DNA of 64,000 nt from assembly GCA_022457155.1 (NCBI GenBank), contig JAJGOT010000033.1, positions 336,501 through 400,500 of the forward strand, in the 5' to 3' direction. Origin of the DNA: Cladopsammia gracilis. Its lineage: Eukaryota; Cnidaria; Anthozoa; Scleractinia; Dendrophylliidae. The notes under the pieces are model-generated. The model was not told the origin of the DNA. It did not search any database and saw only the letters and a program-made list of their open reading frames with translations. Below are positions 47,101-58,500 of this stretch, in pieces. A program made the position numbers and the translations under genes. Numbering within the stretch: position 1 is the stretch's first letter; every line of letters begins with the position of its first letter.

Positions 47101-48932
47101 TAAGAGGAGTGGAAAGGCAATCATGGGAGCCAGCAAAGAAGGAAAACAAGCTGGGAAATACATGACTGTTGTAGAAAGAGGCTGCTCACTACATGTAGCA
47201 GTCTTGGAAACACAGGTTCTGTGTAAATACTTCTACATGTAGTGTTGCAGAAACAAACTTTTTCCATTTCTGTACACCTGTTGTTAGCCATAGAAAAGGA
47301 AAAATCATATTAAAAAAACATAATAATTATTAATATTTTGCATCTTAAAGCAAACCTTACTTTTGCAAGCAAATAAAGAAGCACATTAAGGTTACAGTGT
47401 ACCTTCGGGGGTGTTTCCAGTATAACAGCTCTAGCGTCTTAAGATTACACTTAATATACCTAAACCCAGATATCAAATTAAAGCTTATAGAGCGAGCTAT
47501 CTAAATATGGAAACCATTTGGTAATAAAATGAATTGTCGAATTTTTTACGACGTCTAAATTCGAACGTCCGAATCAGCTTTAAAACGCTATAACTCAAAG
47601 CGATTATTATATTTTGCTAATTTGATTTGTTCTCGAGTTTCCGGACACGAAGCGCTAAAAAAAACGTGTCGGCGATTTTCCATATTCAATTGCAGTGAAA
47701 AGTTACAGAATATTTTCGAAAAGGGAAGAAAAAAAATTGGAATGATCGCACGGAAATGGCTCTTGACGAAAAAGTTTTCGGAATTAAGAAATTCGCCGAC
47801 ACGTTTTTGTTGATTATATGTTAGCCTAGCTTTTGTCCAAATTTAAGGAAAATCGAACAAATTCCCTTTGAGTTGTAGCTCTTTAAAGTGTCCCCAACAA
47901 GCGAAAAATTAACTTTGAGAAAACGGCGCTTAAAAAAACATATCGCCTAATAAACAAACTCCGCCCACAAAAGTTATACCTTCATTTCTCCGTCAATTTT
48001 CACTATTTTTCGATACTTTGTTTTTTGGATGAAAGTTCATTCTGTAAACTTTATTTTAACGCCATAAAAAAATTTTCAATAATTTTCGGTCTGAAGGTAC
48101 ACTGTAACCTTAATTTTATTTTTTTCCATGAATTTTCCCCAAAAAGTTTTGATGATTTGTGGGGGACATCAAAAAAAGGTTTGAGTCTCATGTTTGCTGC
48201 AAAAACAGTGTCACTTTGAATCAAGACAAACTCGTAGTTGGTGAAAAACACTGTCTCACTTTATTTCACGCTTCAGACTTCAACAGCGAAAATGCACAGC
48301 CAAATAACAAGGTTAAGTAGAAAATGACCGCACGGCATCGGTCGACAAAATGTCCACAATCAAACTTGCACCAATTTGTAATCCTTGTATGTGCTCGTCA
48401 GGTTTTCTGAAAATTATAGATATTGTCACACAATGTTCTCAACAATTGACGACTAAAACATGTCAATTTACCGAACTGTTTGGCTTCAAGCGATGAAATA
48501 GAAAGACTCACTATATTTAAACAATCTACATAACTCATAATCGGCTTTGCTCGCGACAAATCTACCAAGCACATGGAAAACAAGGTCCCTAGTCATGTGA
48601 CAAAGAACAAAAAATGACAAATAACTTTACTGAGGGGAGTCGGGAGCAACAAACAGGATATTTATGTGATGTTAGAGTAGCAGTTACTGTAACTATTGTG
48701 AACATTTTACATGACACATTGTTTACTGTAAAACCCTCTTGTTTGCTTTTTGTTCAGCTTTGGAATATAAAAACAACGGAATGTCTTCACACATTCAAGC
48801 CATCAGTAGGAAGCGTAGCAACTGATATCACAGTTAACTCTGTGCATGTGATGCCAAGAAATCCTGAGCAGTTTGTAGTGTGCAACAGGACAAGCACTGT
48901 ACTTGTCATGAACATGCAAGGACAGGTGAACA

Positions 48933-48987
<55 letters not shown>

Positions 48988-51900
48988 TCACTAGTAAAGA
49001 AGTATTTTTTTGTTGTCTCACGATGTAGTCACTTCCGATGTGGATCGCGACGTTTCGACTGCATACTGCTAGTCTTCTTCAGGCGATGGGGTCGACTGGT
49101 TACGCGTCACCTTATGAAGCACGATGCTCTGCTGTGATTGGTTGGTTTTCAACAGCTGTGACTGGCGCATTTTTTGATCCTCGTTGTTTCAGCGAATTGT
49201 TCCCTCGGTGGTCCTGCGCCAGTCACAGCTGTTGAAAACCAACCAATCACAGCAGAGCATCGTGCTTCATAAGGTGACGCGTAACCAGTCGACCCCATCG
49301 CCTGAAGAAGACTAGCAGTATGCAGTCGAAACGTCGCGATCCACATCGGAAGTGACTACATCGTGAGACAAACAAAAAAATACTTCTTTACTAGTGTGTT
49401 CACCACGATGAACAACAACAACCCTTTTTACGATAATAATAATATCCTTTCTATAGCGCACCTTCTCAGGCAGGTCCTCTCCATCTGGTTTGGACTCGGA
49501 GGTCGAGAGAGAAAAATCATTTGCAATTACAGTAGTGTACCATAATAATAATAATAATAAATTATTATACTAACAGTCAACAAATCACACAGTGATAAAT
49601 TATGACAACAACAACAAGAACAACAACAGAAAGAATACCAACAGTAATACAGTTGAACCCCGCTAATTCGAACTAGGCTAATTCGAATTCCCCGCTAATT
49701 CGAACTCAAAACCCATTTCCCTTGGATTTGTCCTTGTTTTTTTCAGTCATTTACTATCGGCTAATTCGAATTCCCCGCTAATTCGAACTATTTTCCGTTT
49801 CCCTTGGCCTTAAATCAACCCTTTTAATTCGAACTCTAATTACAAAATTGACTGACAAACATCAGACAGCGCCAGAACACAGCTGGAAGCACACTTAACG
49901 TGTACATGCCCGCCACAGAGGTGGCTCTTGATAATAATTGACCTGTTTTTTGTTGCGTTTTGTTTGTTATGTTTTGTTAAAGTAAAAAAATACGATTTTT
50001 TGCACAATTATATAAAATGCTTTACATTTAACCAATAAATAATGAAATAAAAAATGTCTAAGGTACTATTGTGTTAATTATTAATGATTATTTTGATATT
50101 TAATTCGAACTCGGCTAATTCGAACCCCCGCTAATAATTCCAATTAGCGGGGTTCAACTGTAATAACAAATACTTATTTTTTTTATTTACAAATAATGTG
50201 TACATATTTGTATTTGGAACCATAAATTTATATGTGAGTCAGTGACATACTTTTCATTGGTAATTGTGGGCAATTATAAATGTACACTGTACATTTGACA
50301 GTTATGCATGTAGTGCGAAAGCGAGCGCAATATTGCCAGATACTTTGCCAACGAGGCCATAGGCCGAGTGGGTTAAAATCAGGCGATGTTGTGCAAGCTT
50401 GAGCACTATAACTCTTTTATAATATTCAACACATTGATAACAAATCACAGTTTCGAGAAAATTTCATTGAGATGTTCGACCTTTTATTAAGTAAAAAGGC
50501 TCACTAAAATATTTTACCTCATGCCCTTTTTTTTCAAAACAAGCAGTAGATGAAAATTTTTCCAAGCTAAACTGATTAATTTATTCTACAAAAATTGAGA
50601 GTTTTATACAAAGAACTTTCATCTGCGTAAAGAATGGGACAGACTACACTAATTAAAACACAGTAAAATGGCATAGACTTAAAAAGTTCAATTCAGAATC
50701 AAAACAAATTGAACAAACACACAGCCATCTACACAAAAGTGGCAAAAAGTCTGAGAGAACTGCAGCGAGGACCGTAGTATGTCTTACAAAAATTCACAGC
50801 TAAAGGACACAACAATAAACCAAAATGCTGAAAATATTGTTATTTGTAGTTGATATGGCTTTTTAGTCCCTTCCATCAGTATCCAAATTTTCAAACATCG
50901 AAGTCAAGCTGAATCGATCGCTGTTGTTTACAAACTTGCTCTTTTTAATTCATTTAGCCGTAATGATGAGATCAACTTCAGTCCGCTTAAAACAAAGATC
51001 AGAAACTTTTCTAAGGAAGTTTCTAATCTATATCTTCATATTCTTGAGGTGATTACTATTAGGCATTTTCCGGAAAATTGTGTTCCTTCATTATTTTTAC
51101 TCCATGTCGAGTGGTTGAAATTTTGAACCAGCTTTGTCAGCGTTCATTCAGCTTTGCCAAGATACACTGCGACACAATGCAAAAATTTTGCACCTTTGTC
51201 CAATCATGTGATCATTTTTTCCTTTGTTTTCCCTGATTTATCTAAAAGTTCACTCATTTTTTCTCTCAAACATACATATTTGTATGCACATGTAAGTTGT
51301 CAACAAGTTGATGTTGTGTCTTTTCAGATTGTCCGCAGCTTCACTAGTGGTAAAAGAGATGGTGGTGACTTTGTCTGCTGTACCCTCTCCCCCAGGGGGG
51401 AATGGATCTACTGTGTAGGGGAGGACATGGTCATGTACTGTTTCAGTACCATGACAGGAAAACTGGAACAATCCTTACAGGCATGTACTACTGTTTTTTT
51501 CTTGAATCGTTGTTACATGTACACTAGGCAATGTTTTTAACAACTAATGTGTCCCAATGGCTGAAATTGTGTAAAGGTGTTCTGTACTTTGTACAGGACT
51601 GATTCTTGTAACTTGTCTTGCTCTTGATGGAGAGTAGACCACAGCTTGATTAACCCTTCCACTCCCAGAGTCAATTATGAAGACATGTAGCCAGTTCTAA
51701 CTTTTGAGTCTTATGGTGTGACCATTCAAATGAAACCTCTTCAGCAGTACTTTTGCGTGGTTCCATTTGTGTTTCCGTATTCTACAAAAGCAACCCACCA
51801 AGTGCTTGGTTTGCTCAGTTGGTAGAGTGCCAGTCTGTAGAGTGGGAGGTTGTATGGGGTTTGAATCCCAGCCAGACCAACACTCGGGGTCTTAAAATAA

Positions 51901-52865
51901 CTGAGAACGAAGGTACCACCTTTGCTATGACATTTACAACTGATTCGACTTTCATGTGGCTCGGATGAGCACATAGAAATGGCAGTCCCATCTCTGATGG
52001 GGATGTATATGCAGTTCTCTGTATACTTACAATAATATTACTTGTGTTGCAAAAAGATTGCAAGAGACAGGGTGTATAAAACATTGCCAAATGCAACACC
52101 TAAACCATATTTATTTTGACCAAGGAATCGAGTCTGCTTGCAAGGGCACAATATTAATGGTTGGTTTCTATCCTGCAAAATAATTATTTGCTAACTTTCT
52201 TGGGTGGGCAAATAGTGAAATACTGTATTTCCTTGTTTAGCCATCCCTTGATTAATCCCCCCCCCCCCCCCACCTCCTCGAATATTCACTGCCTTTTGGA
52301 GTGAAAAAATTAATAATCGCCCCACTATTTTTTGAGGAAATAATGGTATGTACATACATGTATATATATGTTGCAGTTAATTTTTTATTTCAGGTAATTT
52401 TTGTTTTTCCTTTGTTTCAAATTCATTAGCATATATTACCATACCCAAAAACAATGGAAAAATAAAAATTAGCTGAGATTAAAAATCAACTACAACATAT
52501 ACGTGAACTTAAAAGCAATATGAATATTTCATATTATCTGGCAGTTTTCTTTGACAGTGTAGAAGTGTCAAAGCAAGTGGTTATATTACATGTATGTTGG
52601 GCAGTCACCTTTAAGTCCCTGTTTTTTAATGTCTATCATGCCTTGCTATAATGCTATTGACTTGTGACTGCACTTGTGACAAATAGGCTACACTTGTCAT
52701 AGCCTGCTTGTGACTTACTGATAATAATATTATAGAAAATTGAGTTTTTTTGTCCTTTAACTTTAGGTTCATGACAAGGATGTGATAGGCATTGAACATC
52801 ACCCACACAACAATCTGATCTCAACATACAGTGAAGATGGACAGCTTAAACTTTGGCAGCCATAG
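38116..52865 (+). CDS. SMU1: WD40 repeat-containing protein SMU1
   Basis: CDS join(38116..38141, 40413..40479, 40723..40866, 42423..42575, 43383..43434, 44565..44752, 45051..45287, 46163..46290, 46620..46746, 48758..48925, 51328..51480, 52767..52865), 513 aa, the same length as human SMU1. Residues about 7-38 form a LisH motif ([12 protein letters not shown]) and 40-92 a CTLH region. A conserved linker ([15 protein letters not shown]) follows, then a C-terminal WD40 propeller from about 210 to 513 (VKVWKLQT-type, [18 protein letters not shown]). SMU1 acts in the nucleus with RED/IK in the spliceosomal B complex and helps activate the spliceosome on short introns. All introns are GT-AG except intron 11, whose donor is GC (51481). 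Exon 6 has a duplicated decoy acceptor 66 bp upstream. 1.5 kb of coding sequence is spread over 14.7 kb filled with MITEs. AATAAA at 53290 is a plausible poly(A) signal. Confidence 0.98.
38794..38947. mobile_element. MITE in SMU1 intron 1
   Basis: Inverted ends of about 38 bp: cggttaacctttctcatttg / caaatgaaaaaggttaacca, extending through attacaataaaa. 154 bp in total. Confidence 0.85.
39451..39972. mobile_element. Non-autonomous element in SMU1 intron 1
   Basis: Ends tttaaagtgccactacga / tcatagtggcactttaaa are inverted. An inner pair with tgacgtcaatgactcaac / gttgagtcattgacgtca forms a second hairpin. No ORF. Confidence 0.8.
40975..41110 (-). mobile_element. SINE 3' fragment
   Basis: Shares gcatctgcaaatggttagac and gtggctcagatgacca with the body of the tRNA-derived SINE at 51808-52020, without the tRNA-like head. 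Confidence 0.45.
41535..41896. mobile_element. MITE with gtgctccaag ends and gcgacc repeats
   Basis: Ends agtgctccaagctgcgacc / ttggagcgct are inverted, and the motif ggtcgccatttggcgacc is repeated within each half. Related gcgacc-rich sequence lies at 59405-59500 and 61160-61290. Confidence 0.65.
42900..43335. mobile_element. Older foldback element with hammerhead-like cores
   Basis: Diverged inverted arms around a spacer with cttgatcctcattgtt, which matches the spacer of the young foldback at 48989-49396 (tttgatcctcgttgtt). Each arm has a hammerhead-like core: minus strand 43051-43083 (ctgatga ... gaaac) and plus strand 43226-43258 (ctgatga ... taaac). It is in SMU1 intron 4 and ends just before exon 5. 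Confidence 0.65.
43226..43265 (+). ncRNA. Hammerhead-like core, degenerate
   Basis: Helix I atcgc/gtgat still pairs (one G-U), helix II gact/agtc pairs, the ctgatga core is present, but gaaac has become taaac. Probably inactive. Its inverted counterpart at 43051-43083 keeps gaaac but has ATG at the cleavage triplet. Confidence 0.45.
43993..44437 (+). mobile_element. MITE family A copy split by another repeat
   Basis: Left part (agctgttttcaattga) and right part (acactcaagtgaaaattgct) are separated by about 280 bp. The insert is bounded by acccttactg-like and gggagtgaaggggttaa ends, and it recurs in inverted form near 51652-51760. Confidence 0.6.
44492..44525 (+). repeat. Duplicated exon 6 acceptor (decoy) in SMU1
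   Basis: cttgcagccctgtcagggga and the next 14 bases repeat the real intron 5/exon 6 boundary at 44558-44591, 66 bp upstream of it. The 27 exonic bases differ at two positions, both synonymous. Splicing to this copy would run into TGA after 13 codons. Confidence 0.9.
46000..46066. repeat. Perfect hairpin in SMU1 intron 7
   Basis: 24 bp arms (ctgacattgcattgaaagtt ...) match perfectly around an 18-base loop that contains ataataat. A short MITE is likely. Confidence 0.7.
46813..47032 (+). mobile_element. MITE family A copy, diverged
   Basis: Left end agagcagttttcaattta is clear; the interior matches at ttgaccaatcagaagtaaaa and gattggttcattggattg; the right end is lost. It lies in SMU1 intron 9. 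Confidence 0.65.
47390..48109. mobile_element. TTAA-flanked non-autonomous transposon
   Basis: Perfect 17 bp inverted ends ggttacagtgtaccttc / gaaggtacactgtaacc sit between TTAA duplications (47386-47389; 48110-48113). TTAA targeting is the mark of piggyBac-type elements. The 720 bp interior encodes no transposase. It lies in SMU1 intron 9. Confidence 0.85.
48934..48987 (+). repeat. (TAA)n microsatellite
   Basis: About 18 trinucleotide units, starting 8 bp after the exon 10 donor of SMU1. It abuts the foldback element at 48989. Confidence 0.95.
49044..49087 (-). ncRNA. Hammerhead-ribozyme-like core, left arm
   Basis: Mirror copy of the core at 49297-49340, read on the minus strand, with ctgaaga at 49082-49076 and gaaacgtc at 49056-49049. 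Confidence 0.55.
49297..49340 (+). ncRNA. Hammerhead-ribozyme-like core, right arm
   Basis: atcgc (helix I), ctgaaga (49302-49308), one extra A, gact ... agtc (helix II), gaaac then gtc (49328-49335) and gcgat (helix I). It is a type I layout with a helix III of two pairs and no loop, as described for Penelope-linked hammerheads that work best as dimers. The unpaired A at the base of helix II is a deviation. Confidence 0.55.
49650..50160. mobile_element. Tigger/mariner-like MITE
   Basis: Ends cagttgaaccccgctaatt / aattagcggggttcaactg are inverted and flanked by TA (49648-49649, 50161-50162), as in Tc1/mariner and pogo/Tigger elements. The interior repeats gctaattcgaact at least five times. 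It lies in SMU1 intron 10. Confidence 0.88.
51481..51482 (+). promoter_or_regulatory. GC 5' splice site, SMU1 intron 11
   Basis: The exon reads through TCC TTA CAG and the next exon resumes GTT CAT GAC at 52767, with ttaag-like polypyrimidine and AG before it. That requires a cag|gcatgt donor. The GT four bases later would shift the frame. Confidence 0.85.
51808..52020 (+). mobile_element. tRNA-derived SINE
   Basis: The head has A box gctcagttggtagagtgcc and B box ggtttgaatccc at tRNA spacing, then gccagaccaacactcggggt. The body includes gacatttacaactgattcga and gtggctcggatgagca. It lies in SMU1 intron 11, next to the family found also as a fragment at 40975. Confidence 0.7.
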
Positions 52866-53289
52866 CTGTTTTTACAAGAGCATTAACCTAGGACAAGAGC
52901 AGGCGTGTGAATATTTATGGTATTTTGGAGGCTCTCAGTGTGTGAACTCTGTTGAAATGCTTGTCGACTCTTATCCTGGTTGAAATTTTATGAACAGTTA
53001 ATATAAAAAATATGCTGTTCAACAGAGTCTATGAAAAACCACATGTTAAAAGGTTCCATCTTCTTAAAACATTACCATAAGTATTTGCATGCCCACATAC
53101 AGTGTATTACTCTTATTCCAGGCCTTTGTGAAGTACATGTAGTCTGCAGGACACACATGACCTTGTACAAGAAGTGCTCAAGAAATCACAAACCACAGTG
53201 CTATGTGGCTGTTAAAACCGATAGGTACCAGAGGACATTGAAGTATATCATTTTTGGGAATTTTGAACTTGTTTTCTTAAGGCTTTGTA

Positions 53290-53295
53290 AATAAA
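53290..53295 (+). promoter_or_regulatory. Poly(A) signal candidate of SMU1
   Basis: AATAAA, 425 bp after the stop codon. Confidence 0.45.
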
Positions 53296-53299
53296 TAAG

Positions 53300-55580
53300 T
53301 GGACTTTTTAAAACCTTTATCAGTTGTAGCTTGTGTAATACTAAATAGTTGCTGTAGTAGTGCTCAAGGCAGCAAAAATATTGTTTTGATATTGCTACCG
53401 TATGTTTATAGTACTGCTTACAACGTTGAACCCCCTGGGTTCCAGAGACTTTTCTCGCACGCTCATGCTACTTAAGATGTTTCGGTTAGCTCGACTTGTC
53501 ATGAAAGGGTGCAGTGAGAGATTACCTTTGGTACCTAAGGTGAATTTTACAGAGACTCGTCTCAAATTAGGAAATCATTGGGTTTGTTTGTCATAATCTA
53601 TTCAAAACTTGTTGCTGTGAATTCCTTGTACATGTACAAATACCGGTCAGATGTACTGTAAGTTGACAGTCCCTCGCAACTCGATCCTCAATACTCTACT
53701 GTACATGTTTAAACACGGGCCATTGAATTTCCAGGGAAACTGTGGTTGTTCTTTCTTGTAATTTTGGTGGAAAATAAAACTCAACAGCCTAGACCTACAT
53801 GTATGCATTATGTTCCATAAAAAAATGTGGGCACCTGTGCCTGGTAATAGGTTGCATGTTGGTCATGCCATGAATTCATGTCATTCATCATTTTGGGCAG
53901 GAAAGGAACACCTGGTTATTGGATTGAAAACTGGACTGTTTTACATTTATATCACAAACTTTCAATAGACTAGAATCTATTGTTTTAAAAGTATTGTGAT
54001 TATAAAAATGGTATAAAGTTAAAATATACTTTTGTACAAATATTATGAACAATCCCTCCTACAAAACAAACTACAAATAATAATGCTAAAGTTGTACTTT
54101 ATTATTTTATGTAAAAAAAAAAAAATTAATGCTTTCACAAAGTTAACACAAAACACCTTAATACTTTCAAAGCATTTCTGAGCCTTAAATACTGCAAAAG
54201 GTTGTGGTCCAAACAGTGCTAAACAACAACCCATTGGTAAATGCAGGCACTGGCTTGTTTATCAACTTGCATACCCTTAGGGAATCGAACAGTGCCAAGT
54301 GGTGATCAATTGAGTGTTGTAGAATTACTAATTACTCCAGCCAATCCGTCTGTCAATCAAGGTATCAACTGGAAAATACTTGTTAATGATATCTGCAGTG
54401 GGTAAGATACTGATTTGATTTATTATGTTAAAGCCAGTCAGAATACATGTCTAATGACCTCCACTTCACAAAAAAAAGAAACAACAAAATTGCAATATTT
54501 CATTGGGATACCAACCATTATTTTCATTTTGCAAAACACACAGTAGTCAAAAAGAAAGTGAAAGTATTATTTAGAAAAAAAGACAGCCTATTTAAACATA
54601 TAACATGAACAAAATTCAATGCCTTTGAGGCAGAGTTTACTACAATAACGATACTTGTTTATTTTACTGTCATATTTTATGACTATCTTTAGTAGCAATG
54701 TGCACTGCACACAGCTGCCCTTTACAACAACTTAAGTGTACACTGTACTGTATGCTAACAAATGTAGCATATTCAAAGCATCCCCTACTGGGGGAGCTCT
54801 TGGTATTATTTATTTAGGGGTGGAAATTAGCACTTGCCCTGGCAAGTGTCAAATCTTGAGTGAGTACAAATTTTGTACACATTTTTTGGCACACCTCTGA
54901 AAGTATCTTGCCCAAATTACGTTTCCAACCCAGTTAAGGCGGGGAATCTACAAGTTAGAATAAAATACCTGATCAAAAGTGCTGACCTAAATTCTCTTCA
55001 GGACATTCAAAGGGAAATAACTATAATTATAACAGTAAAGAGAATTGGGTTGTTGATCTTGTGGGTCAGCTATAAATTGACAAGACTATACATTACATTG
55101 TCTCGTTACTAAGCTGTTTAAAAAACAACTTCACATGTCAAATGTTAAAAAGAAAGTGTCCTGGATGCAAAAACTAGTAAATTCAGCCTCGGGAACCCTT
55201 TTGTTGTTTAACAGGGAATCTTTGCTGACCTGAGGATTGTTTATGTTTTGCCTCCTCACCATAAATCAAACAATAAGCTACTAAGAACAAAAATGGACTC
55301 CATAAACTAAAAGAACACATCACACTTAGCAATCAATGAAAACATTAGTCAGATATAAACTTTTATGTTAAATATTCTCAGACAAACTTCCTCAAAGAAT
55401 GTATGGCTACACAACCATACATCCTTTGTAAAATTCTGATATTGTTAATAGTCCATTTCCTGAAAAATAATGCAATTATAATTTAATAATGCTCAAAGAT
55501 TATTAAGTTTGCCAAGCTCTTGATTTATGGAGTTCATTTACTTGTGGTTATGCTGAGGGGGTCAAAACATAAATATCTTT
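53300..55580. other. Intergenic stretch between SMU1 and the CD225 gene
   Basis: The two 3' ends face each other. I see no gene, tRNA or clear mobile element. A minus-strand AATAAA at 54814-54809 could end the CD225 transcript. Confidence 0.45.
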
Positions 55581-55583
55581 CTG

Positions 55584-58500
55584 TTAGTTCACAGCCATAC
55601 TAACTGCAACGCGGATGATGACGAAAACGACAATAATAGTGACCCCAATGCCAATCGACATGTTAGATAACCTCCTGGTTTCCATGCTCAGCTGATTGGC
55701 TATCAACATGTCTCCACGGTTAATGGCATGTCGAGTCTAAAACAAGAAATGTTCAATCAATATACATGTAACTTGCCTTGTTTACACATGGGTATATTCT
55801 GTAACAACTTCACGCTGCCAGGCTTGGCACTTTGTTGTGCTGGTGAATCTGGTGTGTGTTTATAAAATATTGTTATCCCTAAAGCTATGCCAGTGGAGGT
55901 ACATGTGCCCCTGTTAGGTCCCACCATGTTGGATTGCCCAAGGGTGTGAGTCTGAGAGGCCTGACAAAGGACAGCCCCTGGTCCTAAACGTTTGGGGTTT
56001 GGCATGGGGCTAATCACTCCACCCTGCAAAAATTCTGTTAAGTAATGGTCCTAGTAAGAACAAGGCAACCTAATGGCAAGGAATGCAGAAAGGCGTTAAT
56101 TGTGATATTGTTGAAACCGTCCACCTCATTGGCCAAAACATGAAAATCTACCATCACTTAGCCAGGTAGTGCATTTATTTCTCTCTAGTTTTCTAATGGG
56201 TTCCCTTTTAGTGAAAACTATTCTGAGTTGTAATGCAACCAAACTTCTATGTAAAATTAGAAGCCTTTCTTGGCCATTGTTTTGGAGTTTCACAATTGGA
56301 TGAAATCTTGTAGCACAAAAGAAACATCACTTTAAAATAAAGTTCCAGTAAATTTTAATTAAAAAACATGTCCATAGGTTGATGTATTCTCAGGAAGAAA
56401 AACCTAAACAATCTTTTGAGGGGAAAGTGAAATGCCGTGGAACAATAGAGCATTGCCTAGTTCTAACACGCATTGTTAATTATATAAATGGTTTAATATC
56501 TCGGAAATAGATCTAGATGATGACTTTATCACGTGGGAGGTGAGTGGCAGGTATGGGCCGTAGCTGAAATGAACTCGTACATGGCAAATAACTTTACAGA
56601 CAGTTTATAAATTAGTTTTGGTCTATTTTTTGTTAACGTTTAGCTTGTGCAAAATTTTCAAACATCAAGCATTATTACCTCATTGGATTTCAGAATGGCA
56701 CAAATTCCAACTGGCCAGAAGCAGAACAAACAGGCAAACCAAGCCAGGGCACAGTAGTCAGGGGGGGCTATTTGTGGTGCCAAAATAACACTGGGTCCTC
56801 CCTGCTGTGGAGACAAGCAAAAAGCAATCTTAATTTGAAGCAAAGAATGGTAACAAAGATACGGGGTACTATATTGTTGATGGTTCAAGTTATTCAAGAC
56901 AGATTATCATTCTGTCTTAGATGATGCAGAGTCCTCAGTCCTTTTTCATTTTTCATTTATTAATATTTGCCACACAATCATTACAAAAGAAACACATTTT
57001 AAGAAGTGGCAAGGAGGCCTAACAGAAACCCTGAGACTTAAGTTATTTATGTATTAATTTAATGTAAACTGTAGGCTCTATCCTTAAACCTTCCTAACTG
57101 CTGAAAGTCCAGAACATGTTTTGTAAATAACATGAAACCTTCTGTTACAAATCTTAACAAAAATTCTTCAGTCTGCAAAATGTTGAAAAGCCTTAAGTTT
57201 GTTGATAAACAAGACGCTGTGGGAGCATATACTTGGGCGTCGTTGTATTAGGTGTATTGGAATGAAAATATCTTGGAAAATCTTCATGCACGTCAGTTTC
57301 CGGTTTGATAAAGTCTTGGATGTCGTTGACTGTTGGTGCACATTTGTAAAGTGGAACACGTGAAGACTTACGTGATGTACGGGTGCAAGGATTATATTTA
57401 ACGCTTGTAGAATTTGGAAAAGCTTACTGCGCCTTTCAATAACATGCGGAATTTGAAATTCAAATTTCCACCAACAGTTGCGTTATTCCCTGCCGTCAAT
57501 CATAATTAATACGAAAGCCAGAGGACCATGTAAAAAAAGAAACAAACAAAATGGATCGAAATCTACCAATCATAATGCACGGATGTGACCTTTTGACCTC
57601 ATTGAAGTGAAGATCTGTTTCCTTAGAGGTAAGCTAAGATGATTGACGGCAGTGTAAAACGCAACTGTTGGTGGAAATTTGAATTTCAAATTCCGCATGT
57701 TATTGAAAGGCGCAGTAAACTGCAAGGAAAAAGAGAATTCATGGCAGCGCATATTCTGTATTCAGGTTTCAAATTACCCTTTTGACATATGCAAATCCTG
57801 ACAACTACAACAAACTTAAAAAGGCTAAATTTGTTTTCTGTTTTCCTTTCCCCGCTTTATGACATCGATTATTATATTTAGTTTCATTCAAGATTTATCT
57901 TCACAATTGGTAAACATGAAGTTCAGAAAGAATTTTAAACATGAATTTTGCATGACGCTGGCACTTGGGGCCCTTGTTTACATAAAGTGATCTATTTTGG
58001 TTTCGTTCGCTTTCTGACTGAAAACTCACTCCACTCGAAATTTTTCCATAGCCGTTCACAGCCAGCCGTTCGAAATTTTTGTTCTGTTTCGGCCGTTCAC
58101 TGCAAGCCGTTCAAAATAATTGTTCAGGCATTCAAATGAAATTCGATCTGTTGGCAGATCTCGCAGTGCCTAGCACGTGATCAAAATCTGCCATGAAGAA
58201 ATTGTTCTTTCTTGTTGCACCTAGCCTGCGTAGCTGGCCTTTTTTTTGTTGGCGCGCGCCATAATTCGCGAGCGGCGAAGCCGTGAGAAACCGCCTGCCC
58301 GGTTTCGTGGGCTACTCAAAAAGCCCACGAAACCGAGCAGGCGGTTTCTCGCGGCCTAGCCGCTCCGCGCGTGAATTCAGCATCACGCGCAAAAAAAAAA
58401 CCGCCAGCCATGCAGGCTATGTTGCACCTTTCTCGATATGTAGTGCGAAAATTATTTTATTGTTATATCTAGAAGAACTAGTCGTTTAAAACTGTATTTT

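Larger units (their letters stand above)
48989..49396. mobile_element. Foldback element with a hammerhead-like core in each arm
   Basis: Arms 48989-49169 and 49215-49396 are almost exactly complementary (I see a one-base length difference), around a 45 bp spacer. Each arm holds a core with helix I atcgc/gcgat, ctgaaga, helix II gact/agtc, gaaac and gtc. No protein is encoded; the open frames on the two strands give the same peptide because the arms are the same. It lies in SMU1 intron 10. Confidence 0.85.

Noticed and set aside
49038..49346. Two 65-codon ORFs with the same N-terminal 44 residues on opposite strands
   Set aside because: Result of the near-perfect inverted repeat; no coding evidence.
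51808..51885. Functional tRNA gene
   Set aside because: Good A and B boxes but it is the head of a SINE with a recognisable body; stems are imperfect.
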